From assembly GCF_029433515.1 (NCBI RefSeq), contig NZ_JAQTIG010000002.1, positions 1 through 64,000 of the forward strand: a stretch of 64,000 nt of DNA, in the 5' to 3' direction. Under the pieces are notes generated by a model. It worked only from the letters and a program-made list of their open reading frames with translations. It was not told where the DNA came from and searched no databases. Positions 50,521-63,200 of this stretch are shown here, piece by piece. Each line of letters starts with the position of its first letter. The stretch's first letter is position 1. This stretch comes from Lactobacillus sp. ESL0679. GTDB lineage: Bacteria; Bacillota; Bacilli; Lactobacillales; Lactobacillaceae. Made by a program: the position numbers and the translations under genes.

Positions 50521-51194
50521 TATGCAGTTGTAATCTAATAATTATCTAGGTTTCTACATTTTAAGTAAATTTTTCTAAAACTAACAATTAATTAGTTATA
50601 GTTAATAACTTTAAAATTTATAATATCGTCCTATTATTACAAGTTACCTTTACTAAGGAGTCAATTTAAATATATTACATTAACTAGAATTTTAAAATTT
50701 ACTTACATAAAATCATTAACTATGTTATATCAGCAATTTTTACTTGGCTAAGTAAAAATTTTAAAATAAATAATTATGCAAATTATACATATTATTTATA
50801 TGCTTAATTATAATTAAAATAATAATAAATATAATCCGAATAATTGCTGGATTTTATCTGATTTCTTAATTGAAATAGACTACTACCTAGTCATAAAATT
50901 ATGATTAATTATAATTTTAAAGTTATTACAATATTTTGGCAATGAGTAGTGTTATAAGCAAAATGATTAACAAAAAAATAAGCTGCCAATTATTTTTTAT
51001 TGATAGAATGCTGGTATATAGGCGTTATTAGCTTTTAAACAATAATTTAAAAGTTGGAGCTATGATATTTTGGCATAAATGAAGAAGTTGATTTTTTATA
51101 ATAAAAATCATGTTTTGTTAATTGCTAACTATTAATTTGCACATTTGTAACTATTATTTATATATAAAATAATATAAGTAATAATGTATTATAT
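50521..51194. other. Very AT-rich non-coding region between the giant genes
   Basis: About 670 bp without an ORF, of very low GC, matching in character the region before giant gene 1. Confidence 0.6.
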
Positions 51195-51222
51195 TTGAAA
51201 TTATCTAGCTATGATTTACAAT
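51195..51222 (+). promoter_or_regulatory. Probable promoter of giant surface gene 2
   Basis: TTGAAA (51,195-51,200), 16-bp spacer, TACAAT (51,217-51,222), then gGTAC. ATG is 41 bp from the -10. ACAAGGAG is the ribosome site. Confidence 0.6.
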
Positions 51223-51257
51223 GGTACATGTTGATTTTTATGTAACAAGGAGTATTT

Positions 51258-54200
51258 ATGTTAGGAAAAAATAATTTTAACGAAAGATTACGAAAGATGG
51301 AAATGCAAGCTAAGCAGGACCATTTTTCAATCCGTAAATTAAGTATTGGTGCTGCCTCGGTATTACTTGGCTTTACTTTCTTTGGCCTAAATAGTCAAAG
51401 CGTACAAGCAGATACATTGACTTCACAACCTCAAGTAAAAGAAGCAACTCCTAATACATCTACAGGTAATAAGTTGCTGACAGATAAGCAAGTGACGGTA
51501 GCTAAAAGTACTGCCCCAACTACTACACGGCAACCAGCAGAAAAAACTGCTAAAAGTGCACAAAAACTTGATACTTATACTAAGTTAAGTAAGTTTTTAC
51601 GTGATTCAGATGCTGCAACTGTTACGGCTAGTGCTGGTAGTGTAACGGAGTCAAGTAAGCCAAGTACTGCTAATACCGCCACTTCAGCAACTGCTGCAAG
51701 CGTTAAACCTGAGCAAAAGCCAATAGATAATCAACCTGCTGATATTACTAACGGTGTAGCAGTCACACCTACTACTGCTAAACCGGTGGCTACTCAGCCT
51801 GAGCCAAAACCTGTTGTTCCTGCTGCAAGCGCAGTAGATATTACAACGCCAGGACAAGCCATATCTACTAATAAACCAGTCACAGTTGATTCTGATAAGC
51901 AGCCGACTGTACAAGATGGAGTAGTAGCTTATAATGGTTTGTCTGAACTTACGAGTGAAGAAAAGCAAGCTGGTAAGGTTTTGCATAATTATGATACGAC
52001 TAGTGATTCGACAGTTTATATTGGTAATTGGGATGACTATGTAAAGGCGTTAGCTAATCCTAATATTCATAATATTGAGCTTATCAATAACATTAATGCC
52101 CCAACTGCTGATCCAAATAATACTAATGATCATCCTATTGCTACAGCGCAGCGGCAACTAGTCATTGAATCTAATAATAAAGATGGTAAAATGCCTGAAG
52201 GCGGATATATCATTAACTATAAAGGGTATGATTCGCGTAACAATAGTAAAGGGGTTAATGGTACATTAGATGTAACTTACCGTAACTTACAACTATATTC
52301 GCAGACATACTTGGGCTTATGGAATACTGTTGACAATGGGATGAATGGTAATTTCCCTAAGAAAATTACTCTAGAAAATATTACTTACCAAGGTGCTCAG
52401 ATTATTTATGCCGGTAACTATACGGAAGTACATATTAAAGGCAAAGTTGATGTAGCTTCAGTACCAACTTATGTTTCACCACTTGATAATTTAACTTATA
52501 AGTCACAAGAAAATAGTCAACAAGTTTTTGAATTATCACATCAAGGTGACAGCTTAATTTTTGAAGCGGGATCACAATTTACGGGAACTTCTTCACGTGA
52601 TAACGTTATTGAAATGAACAATGGATCAAGTGGTACAACAGTTTGGAAAGATCCGCAAGGTACAGTGCATCAGCTAGATAATGAATCTAAGATTGTTCTG
52701 TCAAGCGCTAACGGTGATTTGCCGGCAGCTCAAGTAACTTTAAATCCTCGGGGAGTTTCAGCAGCTAATAATGCAGCTCCGTCAGCAACAGGAATAGCAG
52801 CGGCGATTAATATTTCTGGTAATAATACTGTTGGGGAGGTTAATATTGAAAATGGTGCTACATTAACAATTAATAACACTCCAGCTGTTAACACTAGTGT
52901 TAAAGATAATGGTTCCACAGCTGCAATCATGTTAGTCTCCCCTAAAGTTAATATGAACGTACAGGGAATAATTGATATTAAGACTAATAGTAATATTAAT
53001 ACTGCTTCAAAAGATAACGGTGTTCCTACAGCAGGCTATTTAGTTTACGATGGTGGTAATTTAACGATTAGACGTGGTGGGGTAATTAATATTGCCGGAT
53101 CGCAAATGGGTACTTATTCCGGCACTTTACTTTACATTGGACAAAAAGCTTATCTAGATAACGGTTCAATCAATATTCATCTGGATGGTGATAATACTGT
53201 TGATGGCGCCGGAACTGGTGCAATTATCTTAGTTGACGTTTCTAATTCAGGATCATTAACGGTTGATAACCCTGAAAGTTTGATTTTAAATGCTGCTAAT
53301 AATACTAATCCTGGCACCAGTATTATCGGTGATAGTGAAATTGATATTACTAACATTCGGCAACAGTTTGATTTTAGTAAAATAATTCCCGGCTTCCCTA
53401 AAATAACTTTACCGCCATTTCATGTTTTACGAGTTAAGAAAACAAACGGCTCTATCAGTGTAGTTCAAGATGATAAAACGAAAAAGTTGGGAATCGAAGT
53501 CTTAAATGGTAAGTCCCATATTGACGATGCCCATATTAAGAAGCTTACTGATGCTTTAAAAGGAGAGCCAACAGTTGCCGTAGTTCTTGCTAAGGCCTTG
53601 GGACAGGATGTTCCAACTAATCCAGCGCAATTAACACCAGATATAGTTAATAGCATTGTTGCAGGAGTCAAAACTGCCTTAGAAAATATGAAAGCGGTTA
53701 GTTTTGACCAAGTTTTTGCGCAAATTATCACTCAGGCATTTTCAGATCCTACTAACCCTGGTTATAACAACATTACAATGTTACCGGCCAACCAAAAGGG
53801 ATTCTTGGATATCGCAGATGATGATGGCAATTTAGGTAAAGCCTCATACCACCAAAATGATGATGGTTCGATGACGGTTAGTGGTAAGATTGTTAACTTT
53901 AGTAATTATGCGGTAGATGAACCAGATAACTTATTTAATGATGTAATGCCAACAGGAACTAATGCTTACGTTGCCGTAAGTGTCAATGGTGGTAATTATT
54001 ATCAAGATGACAAGAATCAAGTAGCCGATCCTTACCAGTATACTGATGACGGTGAGAATGGCGTAACCAATGATTTGCCGCATACTTATGTAGTTATGGC
54101 TAACATGGATGCTAAGAGTCCAAAGTATGGTACTTTTAGTTTTACTTTACCAGCAGATGCTTATCATAAGGGCGATCAACTGCAAATAGTTCCTGAAGCT

Positions 54201-57200
54201 AACTTTATTAGTTATGATCCTAATGATCCTGCTGGTACACACCAAACGGTGGGCTTAAATAATGGAATTCTAACTACAGAAGAAAAGCAGGATCAGGCAG
54301 CCAATACTGTTATGCAAGCAGCTAACGCAGCAGTAAGTCAAGTCCAAGCTGCAGCAACTGCCGATCCGGATAAATCACCAGCACATCAGCAAAAGTATAT
54401 AGACTACGAGACAGCTATTAATGCTGCGGCTAACGCGGCTACTGCTAAACCGACACTGGCAGATGGTACGGCTAATCCTAATTACGATGCAGCAAAATCT
54501 GTCTATGGTGCAACTGATTTTGCCATGATCAACCAAGCTAGAGATACTGCTAAGAATAGCATTAATGCTGCGACTAACCAAGCACAAGCTTATAGTGCTA
54601 TTCAACAATATCTGCAAGCTGGCAAGGACGACTTAGCAAAGCTCGGTTTGACTACTGGTTTTCCAAGTGAAAAGTTAGTTGAACAAATCAATGATGAAAT
54701 TGCTTCGGTTAAAGCCGATGGTTCTAACAAGGATAGTGTTGAAACAAACCTTAAGAATCAGGTACTTAACGAATATCAAACTGAAGTTAAAAATTCACTA
54801 ACTTCATATGGTCCAAGTGATGCAGATTTAAGTAAGTTGAATTTGCCGGATCAAGCATACGTTGCTGCAATTGATAAGTTACGAAATCCTGATAATATTG
54901 CGCAACAATTAGCAAGTACACCATCAACAGGTACTACTGCCGATTTCCAAGGTAGTCAGTTGATTAATAATAATAAGACTGCAATTGATTTAGCAGCAGC
55001 TAAGGCACAGGCTACCTCCGAGTTAAATGATTATGCGCAAGCACAAACTGCAGCTTATCCGGATTTTGCCACGGCAATTAGCCAAGCACAAAATAATTAT
55101 CAAACAGTTATCAATAATGAAACAACTCTTAATAATTTACAAGATGCTAAAGGCACTAACGCTAATGAAACTAACCGAGATCAAGTTACGGATGTTAAGA
55201 ATGGGATGACAGCTGTTGATCAGGTAATTACAGGCTATAAGTCTAATTTAAAGCAACACTTGCACCAGCAACTTACCGGCGGTACCGAAGGCACTACCAC
55301 TTATCCTAACTTGGCTGATGAAATTAATGATTTACAGGGTTATTTGAATGGTACAGGAATAGGTACTAACCTTGATATTTTAGATGGAATTAAGCAGCTT
55401 AAGCAGGAACTTAGTGATGCTACTGCAATTGCTGCTAATGGTGGCGCGATTGATAGTGCTACTACAGGACAGGATACTGCTAAACAAAACCAGACAGCTC
55501 AGGCTTTAATTGACGATGTTACTAAGCGGATTGCGGCTCTTAATAAGTTAAAAGCTGCTGCTGATCAAGCTAAGCACGATGCACCAAAGCAAACACCGGC
55601 TATCAATGAAGCATTGGCTAAAGCTGCTAAAGATGTCTTTGCTGCTGCTAATGATACTAATGGCAAAACACCAATTGAAACTGCAGCTAATCAGGGAGTA
55701 ACTGCAATTAATAATACTGTTAAATATAGTCAAGCAGAAGATGCAATTGATAAAGCTTATGATGCTGCTAAGCAAAAAATTAAAAATTCTGGCTTGAATG
55801 CTACTGATCAGAAACCATATTTAGATGATCTGAATGCAGCATATCATGCAGCAACGGACAAGAGCAGTAAGGATTCAATTTTTAATACAACAAATCCTGC
55901 TTACATTATTAACAGACAAAATGCAGCACTTAATAAGTTTAATAGTGCTGCAGCTAAGGCAGAAGTTGCTAACTATGCTAACCAAGTAAAGCATGATTTA
56001 GGGATCACAGGTCCTAATGCTGACATTGATCAGGCGTTAGCCGCAGCTAATAATCCTAATTCTGGTACGCTTGATCAAGCCGCAGCTAATAGCACTGGTA
56101 ACTCGACTGATATTATGGATAACGCTACGGGTATTACTCAGGCAGCTACAGCAGCTAAGGCCAAAATTTTAGCCGCAGCTAAGCGAGTTGCTAAACAACA
56201 ATTAGTTGATAAGGAAAATGCTGTTGAAGCAGCGTTAGATAATCTTTCAACTTTGAAGGATCCGGAATTAAGCAAGGCTAAGCAACAAGCTAAAGATGTG
56301 ATTAGTAAGGGTGATGGCACCGGTGCGCAAGAAAAAGTAGACGCTGCAACAGATGAAAGTACTGTAGCATCTGCATATCAAGATGGAATTGCGGCACTTA
56401 ATAACATACTTAGTCAACAAACAGATGCAGATAATCGTGCACAAGCTATTCAGGCTGTTAAGGACAAGCAAAGTAAAGCTATTGCTGATTTAGCACAGAC
56501 TACTGGCAAATATGCTGATTTAACGCCTGAACATCGTCAAGATTTAGTTAATGCGGTTAATACTGCTGCAGCAGCAGGAATAACTGCAATTAATACTGCA
56601 GCCAGTGATCAGGTTGAAACAAACAAAAACACCGCAATTAATAATATTGATAAGGTTTTAGTTAATGCTACAACAGAAAATAAAAATGATAAGCAGGATA
56701 AGGATACTGCAATTAACAATGCACGTAATGATGCCCTTAGCGATTTAAAGGATGCTTATGTTGCTGCACAAAATGCAGTTAATTCATTCCCCGCGGATCA
56801 AGTAAGCTCTACTAAAAAGAATAAAATTTTAGCTAAGATTAATCAGGATTATAAGGCTGCACAAAATGCAATTAATACTGCAACTAATAAAGATGATATT
56901 ACTAGTGCAGAAGAATCAGGTGCTTCGGCTATTAACGCTGATGCTAAGGTGGCTGAACTTGAAGCAGCTAAGTCAATTGCTATTACTTCTTTGAATGATG
57001 AACAAGCTAAGGATACTAAGACAGTTGATGATGCTCTTGCTGCTAATAAAATTACACAGCAACAACATGATCAGATGATTGATCAAATTAATAATTATCA
57101 TGATACTGGCGTTAATGATATTAATAGTGATGCGACAACTACTACCGATCAAATTAACAAGTACTGTGGTACTTCTATTGATGCTATGTCGGGTGTAGCG

Positions 57201-60200
57201 ACTGGTGTTAATGATACGGCTTTGGCTAACGCTAAGGATCAAGCCAAGCAAGATCTTAAGGCACTTGCTAATCAAGTTAAGCAACATATTAATGATTTAG
57301 CTAGTCTAGGATCCGATGAAAAGAATAACCAATTAGCGCAAGTTGATGCTGCATTGGCAGCAGCTGCAAGTGCCGTTGATGGTGTTAATAGCGCTAATGA
57401 TATTAATACAGCATATAATGAAGGTAAAAGTAATATTTTATCTGTCCAATCAGCAGCTGATTTACAAAATGCTCAAAATGCAGGCAAACAAAAATTAGAT
57501 AATCAGCAAACAACGGTTAATAACGCAATTGATGCGTTAACTAGCTTAGATGATGCAAGTAAAGCTGCTCTAAAGCAAAGTGTTCAACAAGCGTATGACT
57601 CTGCCCTTAATAAAGTGAACAATCCTAATCCAGCAAATCCAACTCAAGTTGCTAAGGATACCGATGCTGGCTACAATGCCATGCAGTCAATTTTGGATAA
57701 TGCACAAGGTCTTGATATTGTTAAGCAAAATGATAAAACAACTCTAGATAATGCTGCTCAAGAGGCTAACGATCGGATTGATCAATCTGATTTAACTGCA
57801 GAACAAAAAGCTGCTGCTCATGATGCAATTAATCAAGCACGTGATGCTGCTAAGAATGAGATTGACAAGGCGACTACCGATACAATTGCTAAGGTACATG
57901 CTGCTAAGCAAACAGGAATGGACAATATTACAGCAGCAGAAAATAAAGCCAACAGTAAATATCTCGCTGACTTAAAACAAAAGGCTGATCAGAAGATTGA
58001 TGCCACTTGTGATACTGCTAAACAAGATTTAGCAACTGAATTTAATGATTTAACTCCTGATGAACAAGTAGAAGCTAAGCCAGCCTTTGATGCGGCTAAT
58101 GCAGCAATTGAAACTGCACGGACTCAAGGTAAACAGGCAGTTGCAGCTTCTAATAATAAACAAGAAATTGATATGGCAACTAATACGGCTGTCACGACGG
58201 TTCAAACTGCTGAAACTCCAGCATATTTGGTTTCAGCTCAAGTTAAAGGTAAGCATACGATTAAGGATTATGGTGACCAAATTAAGGGTGAGTTGCCTAA
58301 TCCTGATAGTACTGATGGTGCAGCAGCAATTGCTGATTTGGTAAATAATGCAATTGCTGAAATTACTACCACTGATAAAACACCTACTGACGTAAAGAAT
58401 ACTGTCAAAAAGTATCAAGATAAGATTGATGGGATTAAGGCAACAGCTGATTCAACCCATAAAGATGAAATTGCTAAAGCTAAAGATGCTGCTTATACTG
58501 CTTTAGAACATAAGTTAAATGGCGATGGCACTAATAAAGGAATACTTGATGAGCTTGAAGGCTTAAAGGATCATTTAACTGGTAGTCAATTAGCCACTTA
58601 TGAACAACAGATTAAGAATATCCTTGACACCACACAAGATAATGTTAAGGGTGACGCTGATGTTCCGTCTATTAATCGTGATCGTGATAATGGTCTTGAT
58701 AATATTCAACAAGTATTAAATAATGCCAAATTGCAAGCTGCCAAGAATGCTGCTAATAAACAATTAAGTCAAGATGCCCAAAATGCAATCAAGCAAATTA
58801 ACGGTATGCCTAACTTAACCAACAAGCAGAAGCAAGACGCAATTGGCAAGATTAATAATGCGATTGCTAAAGATAAAGCTAGTGGTAGTGAATATCAAAT
58901 TAATGCTGCCCAAGATAAGAACACGATTGATGGTATTGTCGCAAGTACGGAACAAGCAATCAACAGCATCGTTGATAATGCATCAAATACTGATTTTACT
59001 ACTGCTCAGCAAGTAGCTAAAGATAGTTTAGCCGCAGAAGCTGACAAGCTTAAGAATAGAATTAAGGATGACTTGGCTGCCAAACCGCAGAAATTGAGTC
59101 AGACACAAGCTGATGATTTAACTACACAGATTACTAATGCGTTAAATACTGCAGAAGGTAAAATTGATAAGGCAACGAGTCAGTCTGAAATTAACCAAGC
59201 AGAAACTGCTGGTGAAACTGCCTTGGCAACGGTAGGTGATAATATTGATAAAGATGAAGCGCAACAATCAAATCTAGAACAGATCAATACTGCTGTTAAT
59301 GCCGCCAAGGATAAAGTTGATGCCTATCTTGCTGAACACTCGAATATGACAGAGGAACAAAAGCAGCATGTTTATAATCAGTTAGCTGCGATTAGTAATG
59401 CTGTTAATGAAAGTATTAATCATCACCGTGAAGATGACGATGATGCAATTGCAAATATGAATCAGTCAGCTATAGATGGTATTAACCAGTTAAACAACTT
59501 AATGAGTAATTGGGATGCTAAAGAACAGGCCGTACAAAAATTGAAGGGTCATGGTCAGGCTGCTCAGGATACAGTGACAACTACTAATCCAGATTATGCG
59601 ACCTTAACACCTACACAAATTGCTGCAGCGCAAAATGCCATTCATGAAGCACAACATCAAGGTGAGAATACAATCTTTGGTTTGGATACTTCTAAGAATA
59701 AGCTTGATTCTGCTGAACAAGATGGTGAAACTGTAATTGATAATGCTTTATTGCCATATAAGTTGCTAAATAAACAAAATCAAGAGACTAGTGCTCTTAA
59801 TCAACATGCTAAGAAGCAGTTGGCAGCTCTTGAAAGTTTGGCGCAAAGTCCCGATAATCCAGAAGGTTTAACGCCTGAAGAACTAGCATCTTATCAACAG
59901 CAAATTGAACAAGCGCAAAATGCCGCCGCTGAAAATATTGGTCAAGTGAGCTTGCCAACTCCGGCTAATATGGCTGATTACGAAACAGGTAAAAATAAAG
60001 TTGATCAAGCCGAAACTGCTGGTGAAACTGCAATTGATCAAATTATTAATAGTGCCAAGCAAGGGGCTAAGAAGCGTCAAGAAATTGCAGCGGTTCAACA
60101 AGCAGCTCAACAAGCTGACCAAGTAAATGGTGTTGATCAAGCCGCTGTCGCAGCGATTGTGAATGCAGCTACAACAGCAATTAATGCTACTTCAGATACT

Positions 60201-63200
60201 ACAGGAGCTAATGCACCTGAAGGAATTAAGGAAAATGCAGTTGCGGCAATTAATAAGCTAGTTGATCAAGCTAAAATTAATAGTTCTCAGCATGATACGA
60301 CTAAGTCATTAGATCAAGCAAAAGCAGATGCTGAAGCAATTATTAATCGTTCACAATTAACTACTGAACAAAAAGCTGCTGCTAAAGAAAAGTTGGCAAG
60401 TCTTTATGATAATGCTCAAAAGCAACTAATTGCTGCTAATAAAGATCAAAATGGCCAAGTTCTTCCAGCAGATGCTTATCAGGCAGCAGCCAAGCAAATT
60501 GTTGCTGGTTACCAAAAGTTGGTTGATCGAGTTCTTAACGAAAATAGTGACACTTCTTATCCGTGGTTTAATAATGAGGCCACTAATGCTTATAACGATT
60601 TGAATGGTAAATGGCAAGGGATTAAGCAGGGATTAACTGCTACAGAGCAAGATAAATATCGAGACTTAATTAATACTGTCAATGATAGCTTGGCTAAACT
60701 TGATAAGACACAAACAGGTCATGATAATACAATTAAAGATGCAACAGAAACTTATGATGCTGGACTAACTGCTTTTAATAAGTTGCAGGCTATTAAAGAC
60801 GTCGAAGCAGCTCAAGCAGCTGCTAATACGTCTATTGCTGAAAATTCAAGTTTAAATGCTGCTCAAAAGCAACCATATCAAGATCAAATTAATACTAATG
60901 CCCAAACAGCTATTAATAATATTCTCGGAGTAACCCCAAGTATTAATGATACGGTGGGTAACCAAGACAAGATTGCAGCAGCTGCAGGTAATGTCATGAA
61001 TGATCTTAATACGATTGTCAATGGTGCTAAGGATGAAGCTGCTGGTCATCTAGCTGATGCTAAGACAGCGGTCAAAGCTAAGTTGGATGCTGCTTATGAA
61101 GCAGCTAAAGCCAAGTTAGGAGTGGCTTACAAGCCAGGCAGTGAATTAGATCAAGTGCATGAACATGAAGTTGAGCAGCTTAATGGGTTGTCATTAGCTG
61201 GACTTAATGATCCTAATACGGTTGAACAGGCAATTAAGAATATTAATAAGGCTGCTGTTGTCGAAGCAGCTACTTATGCTAATGATCAGATTGATCATTT
61301 AAAGCACGAAGATGGTTCAGATTATACCTCAGATGAGAAGACTGCATTGAAAGCTGCGGTTAATAGCGAAGTCACTAAGGCTAACGATGATACTCAGGGT
61401 ACAATTTCTACTGGTACTATTATTCCAGATACGGTTACAACTGCACGTAACAACGCTATTGATCAAATAGGTAAAGATTATACTGATCCAGATGTGATTA
61501 ATCAGATCTTGAATAACAATGAACAAGTTCAAGTTGACCGTGCAAAAGCACAAGCGCAAGCAGATATAGCTGCTGCTTATGAAGCAGCTAAGGCTAACTT
61601 ACCTGATGGTGCTGATACGACTAACTTAGATAATGCGTACCTTAACCATAAGATAGTAATTGGTAATAATTCTGCTGCTATTAAGGAAGCTGCACGAAAA
61701 GCCGAACAAGCAATTGCTCAAGGTGCTGTAAAAGATGCTGCTCAAGCGGCTAAGAATGAGATTAAGAATTCAAAGCATGAAGATGGTTCAGCTTATACTG
61801 ATCATGAACAAGCAGCTTTGAATAACTTAATTGATAGTAATGTGCAAGCTGCTGATGAAGCGATTGAAGCCGCCCAAGCTAATCCAAGCCGTATGACTGC
61901 TCTGCAAGCTTCTAAGAGCAAAGACAATTCAATTGTCAGTGGTGCATTAAACAATGCCTTAAATGTCATTAGTGCTAATGGTACTGGTAATTCCGAAGCT
62001 GACAAAGAAGCTTTGAATAGTGATCCTGCTGTTTTAGCTGATGCTAAAGCCAAGGCTAAGCAAGAAGTTACTGCTGCAGCTAGTGCTGCCAATGATGCAG
62101 TTGATAAGCTGACTAATCATCAAGATGGCACACCTTACACTGATGCTGAAAAGCAAGCAATTAAGGATGCCATTCAAGCGGAAGTTGCCAAGGCTAATGA
62201 TGATAAGGGTACTATTGATAATGCTAATTCAGTACCTGATGTCAACACTGCTAAGCAAAATGCTCTTGATGCTATTAATAAGATTAAAGACGCATGTACG
62301 AATAATAATGGTAGTGTTCTGGATCCAATTATTAGTGCTAATGAAGCTGTTCAACAAGAACAAAAGAATAAGCAAGCTGCACAAAACGCTGTAATTACTG
62401 CTGCTGATAAGGCTCGTCAAGACATGGGCGTTGCTAAAGGTAGTGATGAAGCTAAGGCAATTGACCAAGCAGAGCAAGCAGCTTTGAATGCAATCAATCA
62501 AGTAACAGATGACAAATATACTAATGCAGAAAATACAGGTTTAGCTGGTATAGTTGATTCTGAAAAGCAAACAGCTCAAGCCCAATTAGCCGCAGCGGAG
62601 AACGCAGTTGAAAGTGCGATTGATCAGGATACTGGTTTGAGCATGGCTGATAAGGCAGCTGCTAAGCAAAGTGCACAGGCAGCTTTACAAGCAGCAGTGG
62701 CCTTAGTTAATCAAGTTGAAAGTACTGATACAACGGGGGCAACCGTAGATGCTAAACAAGATGAGCTAAAGAATGCTTATAATTCAGCTAAATCACAATT
62801 CACACAAGTTACTACTAATGCTGGCAATTTAAGTAATATTAAACAAGCCGCTAAAGACCGGCTGCAAGCAGCTCACGATGCAGCGATTGCTAATGGAGTA
62901 GCTAAGGCAGCTGCTGATAGAGTTCAAACTGCAGCTAACAACATGATTGATCAGGCACAAGACGAGGCAGGAATCAATCAAGCTGAAGTTAATGGTGAAA
63001 AAGAATTAGCTAAGTTAGAAGTTCAAGCAGCAGCTGATACAGCTAATGATAAGATCGATCACTTAAAGCATGAAGATGGCAGTAATTATACTGAACATGA
63101 AAAGCAAGCCTTAAAGGATAAAGTTAAACAAGATCAAACTGCAGCAACAGCCGCTATTGATGCGAGTGAGACAGTGGCCGAATTAGGACAGTCCAAGAAT

